DNA of 64,000 nt, from NCBI RefSeq assembly GCF_005239225.2, contig NC_133300.1:20015584-20079583 (forward strand), in the 5' to 3' direction. Under the pieces are notes generated by a model that saw only the letters and a program-made list of their open reading frames with translations, did not search any database and was not told the DNA's origin. The first letter of the stretch is position 1. Each line of letters starts with the position of its first letter. A program made the translations under genes and the position numbers. Of the stretch, positions 11,916-24,639 are shown one piece after another. This stretch comes from Populus alba (Eukaryota > Streptophyta > Magnoliopsida > Malpighiales > Salicaceae).

Positions 11916-12437
11916 CATGCATTTTGGCTTTAATAACCAGTTTATTAAAGTCATGAGAACTTGGCCAATATTTCAAAAAAATATTTTGTTTTGTTTTAAT
12001 GTCTAGGATTACAAATTTATACGTAAAACGTATTCTCGATATTAAAAAGGTAGTCCTTTATAGATATTAGACCGATTAGATTTTTACCCCAAAAGATAAG
12101 AACCTCCTTATTGAGGAGGGCTTTTCTTGAACCCTAGACGGACCAACATGATAAAACCTTATAATTTTTTAGACAATAAAATAATGCAGCTTACCTTAGA
12201 CAGGGCGTATTTGGGGAGCTAATACCTTCCCTTTACGCAACCAGTCTCCGTACCCAATCTCTGAGACCAGTTAGGGTTCCTAGTGACCACAATACTAGGT
12301 GGCGACTCCCACTCCATTTTTCACCGCTAAGAGACAAAGAATTCCTTGTCTCACTATATTTTCCACAATAGATAGACTTACCACACTCGATGATGGGGGG
12401 TGGGCGATCGCCGCAACGCTGCACGCATGCGACAACA
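11916..12437 (+). mobile_element. 3' part of an Ogre-like LTR
   Basis: Contains the blocks 'ggggagctaataccttccctt', 'gaccagttagggttcctagtgacc', 'ctaggtggcgactccc' and 'gcgatcgccgcaacgctg', an order found at the 3' ends of Ogre/Tat-type LTRs. It ends ...GCGACAACA at 12437, matching the inverted complement of the TGTTGT at 3250. It lies 86 bp downstream of the receptor-kinase stop codon, so that gene's 3' untranslated region probably runs into it. Confidence 0.6.
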
Positions 12438-12523
12438 AAAACGACTATCATCAAAATTAAAATAGTTAAGTCATACAAAATTAACATATTACTTAAATAA
12501 ACAAACATATAAGAGTATTTCTA

Positions 12524-15500
12524 TCAACGACCAAATTGATATGAAGAATCAACGCTACAAACATTCGACGGATCTCTTAAACTTGTTGGATTAGCCATGT
12601 TGATCCTATCATCATTTGATGTCTGTTGTGGAACGAGAAAAGGCTTAGGAGGCATTTGTAGAGACTCAATATTTGCTTCAAGCATCTGTACAACTCTATG
12701 CATCGATGGACGATCAATAGGCTTCAATTGTATGCACCATAATGCCACTATAGTCATCTTTTTTATTGTGTTCTTTTCCTGCTCTATCACTTGATCTTTA
12801 AGTATATCCTTTCCTTCATTAACCTGGTCATAAATCCATGAAGGGAAGTACATCTGACTTGAATGATCTGCCAATGCATTTAGATTTTTTCTTCTACCAA
12901 CCATTTCCATCAACAACATCCCAAAACTATAGACATCAGCTTTGTAAGAGACGCCTCCGATACTTTTGTAAAATAACTCAGGAGCCATGTATCCTATCGT
13001 TCCTCTAGCCATAGTAAGGGACACAATGCTATTATTAGTTGGATATAATTTTGCAAGTCCGAAATCTGAGACTTTTGGAGTGAAATTTTCATCGAGAAGA
13101 ATGTTGTGAGGCTTGATGTCAAAATGCAAAATCTGCATGTCACAACCTTGATGTAGATATTCAATGCCACGAGCCACCCCGAGAGAAATTTCATATATTT
13201 TCTGATTGCTCAGCGGTATGGTACCTTGCCTAGAAAAAATATATTTTTCAAGAGATCCATTAGGCATGAACTCATATATAAGGGCACGCTTTGAGCCCTC
13301 AACAGTGAAGCCTATGAGCTGCACCACATTGCAATGGTGAATTCTTCCAATGGTTGCAACTTCATTAATAAATTCTTGCCCATTACCTTTTTCTTTGCGC
13401 AAAATTTTTACAGCTGCAAAACGGCCACTACGAAGCTTTCCTTTGTACACCGAGCCATAACCTCCTTCACCTAACTTGTCATTGAATCCGTGAGTTATCT
13501 TCTTAATCTCCGAGTAAGAGTACCTTATAAGCGTGAGATTATGATCTTGACTTTGCAAGAATTCTTCAATCTTACAATACATTGATAAATGCCTTCTTCG
13601 CCATTTATAGACCAATAAGGTTATGAGACATGGAAGCCCACAAATGAATAATAATATATGATATATCCCTGCATATAGACATTATAAGAACATTAATCAA
13701 TTATGGAAACATATTATTTGTTATTAGATTGCCATGTAATTTTTTTTCTAAATGAAATTATGATTCTTAATTCAAACATGTATCCACAAAAGCATCGATT
13801 TTTTTTTAATTTGAAATTCTTATCACCAAATAAAATTTAATTGAGATTTCATTGATTTAAGGGAAAAATCAAAACATAAAAACATTAATATATATATATA
13901 CCAAGTTTTTCTTGCCAATATATGTTGTTTTTCAAATTTTGTAATTTTATTCATTAACTTATAAAATATCTCTCTTTATTTCTTAGAACAACAATTAAAA
14001 TGAGTCCTCAAAATTTAATTCATTTTTTTTAATTCCATCCTAATCCTCTAATTTTAAATTCAGAGCTCTAATAAACAATGAAATAATTGTATATTTCACA
14101 CCTCCATTCCTGATATTTTTAATATTATTTTTTTATTCGTTCAGTCTCTTTACTCTAGATATTTTTTAATATGATCCCTCTATTGTGATTTGATCAATGC
14201 TTCTATTAAATGTCAACGCATGCCAAGAATATAGAATTTTACACCTATAATTGTTTTTTAAAAAAAGGAATAATTAAATTTTTTTTTATAAAATCAACAA
14301 TTGAGAAATATTAGAAACAAATTTCAAATTTTGAAAATTGAGTTAAATTTGAATAAAAAAATTAGATTGAAAAATGAAATTGACAAACCATTAGAAAAAA
14401 AAAAAAACACCATAGAGTATTGTAAATATTATTTTTTCATAACAGAGAAAAAGAAAAAAGTTAAATATGTTAAGTCATTCTTTTTTTTTTTTTACTAGAT
14501 GCTTTACAATTTATTTTTTCTATTTTTAATTGTTAATTTTTTAGATATACAAAAGATAATGGATGAAAACCATTGAAGTACCAATACTTGAAGATAATAT
14601 CGCACTTAATGGTTTTGAATCTTAATATACATTCATTGTCCATTTTAAAATTTCAATGAAGGGTTACAATTTATTTTTTTCCATTTTAATCTAGTATTTA
14701 ATTTGTCTCTAAGAGTTTTAGAGATTTTAAGTTTGATTTTTTCCCCTAATGTTTCCCATTTGTTATTTTTTATAATTTGTATTATCTTTCTTTTATTTTT
14801 GGTAACTTTGCATTTCTAAATTGTTGACACTTATCCATATTTAATGGAAAAATTGACATCGGTTGCAAGAAAATAAGTAATTAGAATTGAATTGAGGAAT
14901 TTAAATTTGAAAGACTTATTTTTAACAATTTAAATGATGAAAATGAGCAAAAGGTAATGCATGGATGAAACCATTAAATATGTATTTCTAAAATTGATAT
15001 TATCTTTTAAAGATTTTGCATCTTAATATATACATACATTTAATGGTTCACAGTTATTCCAAGAAAGCCAAAGAGAACACTTACCGATGAACACAAGTAG
15101 CACAAGTAGTGTAATGAGCAAAATTATGAGAATGCTTAGTGCATCCGAAGAGATGGTCTTTGTGTTATCCTTTCCTGCCAAATAAATAAATGAAGGGAAT
15201 GAAAACAAATAGAAACTAAGAAACACAAACAATATTACATAAAGGCTATGCTCTTGACAGCCGCTTAATTTGGATAGTTGCCTTTGACACTCCCCTCCTC
15301 TATGAGCCAAGAAAGTTTCAACAAAATCCTAACTTGAAGAGAGAAACTAAAATTGTAATAATTATAACCAAGAATAGATAAGGACTAAAATAAGATTATA
15401 TGGATAAACTTGCTAAGAATCTCTGTTAAATTCAAAAAAACTTCTATCCCGATGCTCTCATGCGCTAAACAATGCATGTATAATCATATGAAAATGTACG

Positions 15501-18485
15501 TAGTTTATACGTTATATTTTAGCAATAGTAAGATTCTTAATTAAATTATAATAACCTCTTATAAGGAAAATAAAATATTTTAAAAAAAAATTTTATTTAT
15601 ATATATGCATTAAACTTTTTTTAAAACCATCCCTTCAAGAAAAATTATTAAGGAATTTTGAATTGTAATAATTTTAAACTTTTGTATGGTTTTTGTAATA
15701 ATTTTATGATACTTCTAATTAAACTAACATATAATTAAGTATAATTATCTAAACTAACACCAAATATTTAGATTAACTCTTTGAACCGAATAAAAGAAAA
15801 CTTTCACATCCATTTTTGTAAGAGAAAGATTGTAATTTAGCCTAAATAAGACATGCATGAGCTAATTAATCCTCACCGTTTATATAAAAGGATAATTTCA
15901 ATCGTGGTTGCCCTACAATAACAGAAAAAGAGCAAAGTAAATACGTGAAATATATATATAAAAAAATATAAGTGAAAAGGCTACGAAAAGGGCATTATTT
16001 AAATCCTTTAGGATACATACATAAATAAATACATACATACATATAAATACATACATACATATAAATAAATACATATATATATATATATATGTTTCGTTTT
16101 GATATATCACAATTCACAAATAAATTTATTAGTACTACTCTTCTTAGAAAGTGTTATAATAAGATAAAATAAATCAACTCACCCAAGCTTCGATAAAATA
16201 TCCAGTCACCAACTATATTCACTAAAAAAGAAGAAGAATAAAAGGTATTGTCACCTGTCAATGTCTAAGATTTTGGTATACAAAAAAATAAAGAAAATGC
16301 CTTTGAGATAAATGTATCAAATCTAATCCGTATATTCTTTTTGCAAAATTGAACCATAATAAATAAAGACTCATCACCGTCTAAATACTTGTTTATCGGC
16401 CATACATCGACAGCTACATTTCAAAGAAAAGATAACATTGCGTCAATATTCAGAATCTTATAATTCATAAATTTAACTGAAGGAAAGAGCATGCAAGTGT
16501 GTTTTAGTATTCAAATAACCTAATAGCTAGAAATAGACTTGGAGAGTTTAAAGCAAAATTAAAAAGAAATATACTAAAAAATTATCGAATTGAATTCATT
16601 ATTAATAGAGTGGATTATCATTCTGAGAGCTAGTCATTTTAACAAATTCATATATTTTAACGGAAAAACTTCTTAAATTTACTTTAAACTTAGCTATAAA
16701 TAGGCATCTATAGTGGATATCCTGACTTCATACTCAACCTTTCACCATCTTTCATGCAATTTTTCAAGATTTTAGGTAGAAAAGTTAGAGAGTTTACGTA
16801 ATAGCAAAGTTTCTGAAGATCTCTCTCTCCAATCCATTTTTTTATTGTCTTGAACCTTATTTAGGTTTTATGTTCAAGAATTTAGATAAATAGAAAAGTT
16901 CTTACCAAGGTTATTCAGTATACGATTAGCCAGAAAACCTGCAAGGAAAACAAACAAATAATAAAGAGACTAAGTAACATCGATATTACTTTTTATTGGG
17001 GAATATAAAATAATTATGCATTTTGATTTAAAAAGGTTGAGGAATTGTATATAATATTTTAAATTATCATTACAAGGTGAAAGTCAGTTTTATATAATAT
17101 ATAGGGTGTAAAATTAAAATTATGATAGAGAAAATATTTGTTTTTAAAAAAATTAATAAGGCTGTAAGAAAGAGGTATATGATTTTAAAATCTGAGAGAG
17201 AGAGAGAGAGATAAATTCCATATATAACTGTGGAGGGGGTGTTTAAAAATCAAGCCAAGTACTCTGGTCATTACCCATTGGATAATATATGTTAATGTTC
17301 CGGGTATTGGTAATAATAATAACAATTAATTTATTATTATTATTATTATTTCAAACAAAACAAACCGATTATAAAATAAAATAAATATGACAATCATGTT
17401 TATATTCGCATATTGATATAAAAAATATAACTGTGATGTGAAAGAGAGGTACTTACCTATTGCATTTTGGATTGGAGAACCGCTTAATCTTACATCTATA
17501 TATATATAAAAAAAAGAAAGAGTTAAATTAATGAAATTAATTAAAATCCTTTTAAGAGAATAATTATGCAACTGATATGAATGAAAGAGCTAATAAGAGC
17601 TTAAGACAAACGGTAACGCATTATTTTCCTCTTTTTATCAGCGACCTGCAACTGATATGAATGAGAGAGAGAGAGTAACGTACCGCAATAGTACTTGCTT
17701 ATGTTGGCTTCATCAAGGTTGCAGGGGTTCTCTTTCAGAAAATCACAACAGGCCCCAGACCATGGAAGATAAAACCCATATAGAATACTATCGCGGACTT
17801 CTATATAGGAAATATTGGTCCAATTTTTCGGCTCAAAAGTGAAAGGCGCTTGATACATCAAATTTACATGGCACGAGTCCGGTATGTCCCCCAAGGTGGA
17901 AGAACCCGTAAAGACATAGCTGGAAGAACCAATTAAGACATAGCTGGAATAACCCTCCATATTGTGGGAATTAAAAAGAGTACTACCATTTTTGCATGAA
18001 GAAGCATCCACAATATAGTCTGAAGGACTCGTTATTGGCTTTGGGCAACTTATAAAAATAAAACTTGATGAATCGAGGGAAATATCATTGTAATATTCGA
18101 ACAATCGATTAAATGGAAGATAATCCGTGTTGTCATAGGGATCTATGATTAAAGAATGACCCTTCTGAACATCAGCATCCACAAGTCGAATCGTCAAGTT
18201 GCTGTAATGGATTGCCTGAACGTAATATTTTACCGTCTTATTCTTCAAGTATAAAGCTGGGCGGTTGTTTTCACAAGTAAGTTCATATTTTTGGTTGCCG
18301 CAGCTTTTGGGATCGGTACTTAGTCGAAAAGGGAAGCTAATATTATGGATGTTGCCACAAGAAGATGGAGCACAGTCAACAGTACTGTTCTTGCTAGCAC
18401 TGCAACTCTGGTGACCGGCTAGGATGACTAGAAGAAGAAGGGCTGGGTATGCACCGAAAAGGTGCTTTGATATTCCACTCAACAT
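12524..18485 (-). CDS. LRK10L-type receptor-like kinase, 7 exons, 727 aa
   Basis: Predicted cell-surface Ser/Thr kinase. Exons on the minus strand: 18485-17684, 17495-17457, 16938-16906, 16413-16378, 16221-16183, 15174-15085, 13668-12524. All junctions are GT-AG, all introns are phase 1, and the sum is 2184 nt. Residues 1-30 look like a signal peptide. A Cys-rich GUB_WAK_bind domain follows (CAPSSCG, Cys 38-71), then a second Cys cluster and many N-glycosylation sites to residue 267. Four mini-exons of 11-13 residues lead to two hydrophobic segments (329-346 and 348-367), each in its own exon. The kinase has GEGGYG (413-418), Lys434, Glu449, HFDIKPHN (from 528), DFG (548-550) and APE (575-577). 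HFD in place of HRD is usual for LRK10L kinases. The start is the Met before the signal peptide. Mini-exon use is inferred from splice sites and phase and needs transcripts. Confidence 0.85.
15085..15174 (-). other. First of two membrane-span exons of the receptor kinase
   Basis: A 90-nt exon, phase 1 on both sides, encoding a polar start and then a Leu/Ile/Val run (residues 329-346). The next exon (from 13668) opens with another hydrophobic run followed by YKWRRR, a stop-transfer signal. Skipping this exon keeps the frame and leaves a standard single-span receptor. Confidence 0.65.
16017..16092. repeat. ACAT/AT microsatellite in receptor-kinase intron
   Basis: Runs of 'acatacatac', 'ataaataa' and (AT)n. 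A second (AT)n tract lies at 18551-18578 in the gene's 5' leader and a (GA)n tract at 17191-17210. Confidence 0.9.
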
Positions 18486-18541
18486 CGAGAGAAAACTTGC
18501 AGGGAAATAAAAATAATGGTTTTGTTTTGTTACTCTGCCTG

Positions 18542-18577
<36 letters not shown>

Positions 18578-18600
18578 GGTTTTTCACTGTAGTATTTTTT
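18486..18600 (-). promoter_or_regulatory. Leader and proximal promoter of the receptor kinase
   Basis: Directly upstream of the start codon, with an (AT)n/(GT)n tract at 18541-18578. No clear TATA box can be told apart from the AT repeat. Farther upstream is solid T-rich repeat. Confidence 0.35.
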
Positions 18601-20530
18601 TTTTCTCGTTTTTTATTTTTATTTTTTATAACATGTATTTTTTACCTAAAATTGACTTCTTCTTCTTCTTCTTTTTTTTTTTTTAATTTCTTTTAATTAT
18701 CTTTTCTAATTTTTTTAAATATTGAGCTAGTTAAAAATTTAACTATGTAGTTTTTTTTAAAATATTGTGGATTGCTATAATATTCTCATACATTTATTTT
18801 TTTTCTTTTTATGATTTATTTATTCCTTTTTTTTAAAAATGGTCTTTGTAGATTTTATTTTTTTATATTAAGTTGGTTGAGAATTTAACTTTGTAGTTTT
18901 TGTTTTTTTAAAAAAAACAATATAGATTGCTACAGTGTTTCCCCTACATAGTTTTTGTTTTGCTGCATATTTCCTCACATATTTTTTTAAAATATTATCT
19001 TTATCGAATTTATTTTTTCAATATTGAGCTGGCTGATAATTTATTTGTTTTTTCTTTTTTTCCAAAATTTTCATATTTTACATTTTTTTTGTTTTGTTTT
19101 TTTTCAAAATTATTTTTGTTGATTTTATTTTTTTCACTATTGAGCTTGTTGAAAATTTAGTTTTTTAGTTTTTTTCTTTAAAACACTGTAGCTTTCCCCA
19201 CATATTTTTTTTTTTCGCTTTTGTTTCCTTTTTTTTTACATGTTTTTTTTACCCAAAATTGACTTCTTTTTTTTTTTTTTTAATAGTCTTTATCAGTGTT
19301 TTTTATATATTGAGCTGGTTGAAAACTTAACTTTGTAGCTTTTTTTTTTTAAAAAAAAAAAAAAGCACTATGGATTGTTACAGTGTTTCTCTTACATAGT
19401 TTTTTGTTTGGCTGTAATGTTTTCCCCACATGTTTTTTTTTAAATTATCTTTATCGAATTTATTTTTTCAATATTGAGTTGGTTGAGAATTTAGCTTTAG
19501 CTTTCCCTATGTTTTTTTTTTTTTTTTAAATTTTTCCTAAAATTGTCTTTCTTCTTTATATTTTTTTCATAATTATTTTTGTTGATTTTTTTTTTTACTA
19601 TTGAGTTGATTGAGAATTTAGTTTTTTTAATTTTTTTCTTTGAAACACTAGATTGCTACAGTGTTTCTCTACATGATTTTTTATTAAATAATTTTTTTTT
19701 TAGAATTATCTTTGTCGAATTTATTTTTTTCATATTAAGATGATTGAGAATTTAACTTTGTAGTTATTTAAAACACTATAAATTGCTACAGTATTTTCCC
19801 ACATGATTTTTTCCTTGCTACAATGTTTCCCCACATGTTTTTTTATCGATGTTTTTTTTCCAAATTTATTTTTGTCAAATTTATTTTTTTTATACTGAGC
19901 CGGTTGGCAATTTAGCTTTTTTTTACTTAAAACATCGTTGATTGCTACAGTGTTTTCCCATATGATTTTTTTTTGTTATGTTTTTTTTTTTTTAAATTGT
20001 CTTTGTCGTTTTTATTATTTTTATATTGAGCTGGTTAAAAAATTACAACTGTAGATTTTCTCATAAAACACTATAGATTGTTATAGTGTTTCCCTGCATG
20101 TTTTTTTCCCTTTCGTTTTTTTTATATTTGTCAAAATTATCTTTGTTGATTTTTTTTAATATTGAGCTGGTTGAGAATTATAATTGTATATTTCCTCACA
20201 AAACACTATAGATTGCTACAATATTTTCTTAGATGATTTTAAAATTGAGCTGGTTGAAAATTTAACTTTGACTTTCACCACATGTTTTTTTTTTCATTTT
20301 TTATTATTTGTTTTTTGCTTTTTTTCTTCCAAAATTATCATCTTTTTTTTTTCATTTTTTTTGTGTTTTTTGTTTTTATAATTGTTTTTATCGATTTTAT
20401 TTTTTTAATATTAAGCTGGTTGAGAATATAACTTTGTAGTTTTTTTCTTTAAAATATTATTGATGGTAACAGTTTTTTTTATATGATTTTTTTCACAAAT
20501 CCACGATAATGCACAATCATACCACAAGCC
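18601..20530. repeat. T-rich degenerate repeat array with hairpin core
   Basis: About ten degenerate units of roughly 130-220 bp. Each has a poly-T tract, 'attgagctggttgagaattt', 'aactttgtag', and a core like AAACACTATAGATTGCTACAGTGTTT whose halves pair around a 4-nt centre. Cores are near 18762, 18912, 19365, 19639, 19767, 19929, 20063, 20199 and 20450. It closes with 'cccgcggtatcacgcggg' (20530-20547), a short palindrome. Open frames here are compositional. Confidence 0.8.
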
Positions 20531-20617
20531 CGCGGTATCACGCGGGCATATCATGTAGTGTGTGTGTATATATATATATATTATGTTCTTGAGAACAATA
20601 CTTTTTTATAAGCTGGG

Positions 20618-21230
20618 TCCATCCTTATTCAATACAAAAGGGGATCGATCATGGTCAAGTCGACGAATTAATAATTGCATGGTTACTACTGAAGCATTAG
20701 GAAATTACATGAGGAGTTCGCACCAACGAAAGTTAAAGCAATTACAAAATATCAACGATCACTTTTTAATTTTTTAATTTGATAATCATTTCATTTATAA
20801 TATTTAATTTAAAATTTTAATTTAATTAAAATTTTTAAAAAAATCATTAAATAACACTAACAACTTTTTAATCTCAATAATTTTATTTATAAAAAACAGT
20901 AATTAACCATATAAATTAATTAAACTGGATATTTATATAAACAGGGTCCATCCTCATTCAATACGAAAGTGACCGATCATGGGTCAAGTCTACAAATTAA
21001 TTATGGCATGGTTCCTACTGAAGCATTAGGAAATTACAAGAGGAGTTCCCACCAAAGAAAAAGGGAAGCCAACTTTGAATTTTATAAAAATGCACAGAAG
21101 GGGTACCCACCAATGAAAGTGAAGGCAACTTTTACAACTTTGCAGCAATTACAAAATCATGGTAGTGGTCGTATTGGACCGTTCAGTCAATTAATATATG
21201 AACAGACTTTGAACTATATAAAATTATAAA
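20618..21230. repeat. Two copies of a 'gggtccatcc' block
   Basis: The block 'gggtccatcc.cattcaata' through 'gcattaggaaattaca.gaggagtt' to 'gcaattacaaaat' occurs at 20618-20770 and 20943-21160, then again at 23407-23530 (partial) and 23699-23915. The whole T-rich plus block arrangement was therefore duplicated about 2.8 kb downstream. Confidence 0.8.
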
Positions 21231-22050
21231 TTAAACACAGTGAAGAGCATAGTACTTTAATATTAGCAAAGACATGGGTCAGTTTAATTTTGCTTGTTGT
21301 TTTATTTTAACCTTTTTTTCCTTTTAATTTCAAACCAAATTAAATTGAATTAGCTTCAAATTATCATAAAAAAACAAAACTTAAAGAAAGAGGACTGAAA
21401 AGTAAAACTAGAAAAATAATTACTTTCCTGACACAAAATTTATGATAATTTTTATTTTAATCCAAAAATAAGGTATTGTAGTGATGACAAATATATATAT
21501 TTTTGGGTTTTTTAGACATATTTTTGTTAGATTTTTACCTCTTTATACTTGGCATATTTAACACTTTAAATTTGGCCTATTTAATTTATAAACATTTCTT
21601 TGTGTTTTTATCTTCATTATTTTGTAATTTTTTTTATATTTTTTCCCTTACACTTTTTTTTTTAAAAAAATATTATACAAATAATAAAAGGAAATGATGT
21701 TTCACTATAGTAATTGTAATGTTGTCCCATTTTTATACTATGTTATAAAATAAGATTTAAAACTCTTTTCAAATTTCATTCTACCTTTCACAATTAATAT
21801 TATTTGTGAATATATGAAATATTTTCTCTAATTCACCTATAGTGATGAATCTTCTTTTGATTACTAAAATATCTTCATATAATTGATGTTATACCCAATA
21901 TTTACCCATTTGTTACCCTTAATTAGGACAACATGTAGTAGGATAAAAACACAACACTCTATTTATAAAATATTTTAATTATCTTAAGTCTAAAAATAAC
22001 TTACTAACTAAACAAACAAGCATCCATTACTTCTTTTGAGGAATCTTTGT
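21231..22050. other. No gene seen
   Basis: AT-rich, no supported frame or repeat boundary. Confidence 0.5.
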
Positions 22051-22200
22051 CACTACCACAATCTTTACATTTACTGACGGATTTTTCCATCGGTGTTTAC
22101 ACTATCATTCCGTTGGTAATTAATTTACCAACAAAATCACCGACAGAAATTCTCCGCCAGCGAATCTTTTATCAATAATTTTTTATCTGTTGATAATAAA
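22051..22200. mobile_element. CACTA-like transposon end
   Basis: Begins CACTACCACAATCTTTACA followed by 'actgacggattt.tccatcggtg', 'ccgttggtaatt' and 'caccgacagaaat...ccgcc'. CACTA elements (En/Spm group) open with CACTA and carry subterminal 'gacggaaat'-type repeats in both directions, which this matches. No transposase or second end was found, so only an end fragment is supported. Confidence 0.5.
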
Positions 22201-22289
22201 AATTATTATTATTATTATTTTATTTCCTAAAAAATGATAATAAAAAAAAATGATGATGAAAAAAGAAAAAAACAAGTAAAAAAATGATA

Positions 22290-22925
22290 AAATAAATAAA
22301 GAATTAATTAAATTTTGGGTAAGGACAACATGGTTAGAAGTTTGGGGATTTAATTAAACTTTGAATTAGTTTTATTAACCAAATTAAAAGCTTAATTGAA
22401 GAATTGACAAGTTTTGGAATTAATTGAACTTGGAATTAGTTTAATTTATGAAATCAGGGGTTTAATTGAAGAAATACTAAAGCTTGGGGCTGATTCAGGT
22501 TAAAACTGCAAGAAATTGAAGTCTAAGGACAATTCTGTAAATGGTGATAAAAGACAGGGGTCCAATTAAAGTTTATCCAGGGAGCTTGGTTGCAGAACTT
22601 TCAAAACGTCAAGGACCAAAACGCAAATGGCCATCAAACACTGTTCATCTTCTTTGCCTGACCGAAAAAAACGGATGCCCAACGATGCATCGCCATTAAT
22701 CCTGCAATAACAGTCACTTTATTACCTGGGTAACGGGGGCATTATCTGGCTATAAAGCCAGAGAAAGAAAGCAGAACAGAGAGGAGAAAAAAAGCAGAAC
22801 CGAGGGAAGGAGAAAACAGAGAGGCGGAGCGAGCAGTACAAGAAAGCTTAAACAGGGGGAAAAAACGGGGAGAGAGCTTAGAACACGAAGGGAGCACAGA
22901 TTGGTGAAACTTAAATCACTTCATG
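22290..22925 (+). mobile_element. LTR-like fragment related to the unit at 1-1228
   Basis: Contains repeated 'aattaa.ct..gaatta' and 'ggaccaaaacgcaaa' parts in the opposite orientation to 1-1228, then 'ctataaagccagagaaagaaag' (22750-22771), a TATA-box and leader arrangement typical of an LTR promoter, then a purine-rich GA leader. Ends are not defined. Confidence 0.45.
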
Positions 22926-22939
22926 GAATTAGTTTAATT

Positions 22940-23920
22940 TTTCATGAAACACTATAGATTATTATAGTGTTTCCGACATATTTTTTTTTTTTTTTTTTTT
23001 TTATATTTGTCAAAATTATATTTGTTGATTTTTTTTAATATTGAGCTGATTGAGAATTATAATTATATATTTCCTCGCAAAACACTATAGATTGCTACAG
23101 TGTTTTCTTAAATGATTTTAACATTGAGCTAGTTGAAAATTTAACTTTAACTTTCCCCACATGTTTTTTTTTTCATTTTTTTATTTTTATTTTTTGCTTT
23201 TTTTTCTTTCAAAATTATCATCTTTTTTTTTTCATCTTTTTTTGTGTTTTTTGTTTTCATAATTGTTTTTTGTCGATTTTGTTTTTTTAATATTAAATTG
23301 GTTAAGAATATAACTTCGTAGATTTTTTCTTTAAAATATTGTTGATGATAACAGTTTTTTTTATATAATTTTTTTCACAAATCCACAATAATACAAAAGC
23401 ATATCATAAGCCCGTGGCGTCGATCATGGGTCAAGTCGACGAATTAATAATTGCATGTTTACTACTGAAGCATTAGGAAATTACATGAGGAGTTCGTACC
23501 AACGAAAGTGAAAGCAATTACAAAATATCCACGATCACTTTTTAATTTTTTAATGCGGTAATCATTCCGTATATAATATTTAATTTAAATTTTTTAAAAA
23601 ATCATTAAATAACACTAACAACTTTTTAATCTCAGTAATTTTTATTATAAAAAACAGTAATTAACTATATGAATTTATTAAACTGGATATTTATATAAAC
23701 AGGGTCCATCCTCATTCAATACGAAAGTGACCGATCATGGGTCAAGTCTACGAATTAATTATGACATGGTTCCACTGAAGCATTAGGAAATTACAAGAGG
23801 AGTTCCCACCAAAGAAAAGGGGAAGCCAACTTTGAATTTTATAAAAATGCACAGAAGGGGTCCCCACCAATGAAAGTGAAGGCAGCTTTTACGACTTTGC
23901 AGCAATTACAAAATTAAAGG
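22940..23920. repeat. Second copy of the T-rich hairpin and 'gggtccatcc' blocks
   Basis: Corresponds in order to about 20060-21160, with hairpin cores near 22943, 23079 and 23333 and the 'gggtccatcc' block at 23699. The block boundary near 20618 is deleted or changed in this copy (23400-23420). Confidence 0.8.
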
Positions 23921-24600
23921 AACCCAGCCCAGGAATATCCAAGAAGCAGAGAAAACTAAAAAGTAGCAGCGTCGGCTTCCCCTTTCTTCAGCACCAGCCT
24001 CAAACCAGAGAACCTACCCAGAAAGATTAGCTAAAAAAGAGAACAACATGTTCACAGACTCTGATGACATTGCAGGACTTTGGTTTCTAAGATCACTTTT
24101 CTTCAGAGTTCACAGCTATGACAATAAGCCATCAAAGACAAACATGTTCTTGAAAAATTTGGCAAACAAACTTAAATCATTTGTAACAATATTTACAGAC
24201 TCTGATGACAGATTGGTGAAACTTCATTCTTTTAATCTGTTTGTTGTGCTAGTCCTAGCAAGCACTAGGATAACTTACTGGTGAAAAATAAAAAAATAGT
24301 AACTTACTGGTTCTTGGCATACTCTGTCTGTACACGCCATTTCTGCCCTAAATTTCATCATTCAAACACATCCATGTTTTATCTAAATTTCTAATTTCAT
24401 ATTGATCCAAATTTTAGGGTATTTTTTTTAACCTATTCCCTAAAAAATGATCAAAACTGGAATATATCTTAATGTTATTAGGGCCTAATAAAAAACAAAT
24501 GATAAGAGATTATAATTCTTGAGTTGATGACGATCATAAGTAGTAAATGGTTTTCTCTTTCATATATTATTATCTAGGATTTAAATAAATCTAAAAATAA
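23921..24600. other. No gene supported
   Basis: A 78-codon frame starts at 24048, but it shows no recognisable domain and contains a short internal repeat ('cagactctgatgaca' at 24056 and 24195). The GC content around 23930-24040 is leader-like. Nothing firm can be called. Confidence 0.35.
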
Positions 24601-24639
24601 ATGTTGCAATGATGTATTATTGCGATAGTAAATATGATA

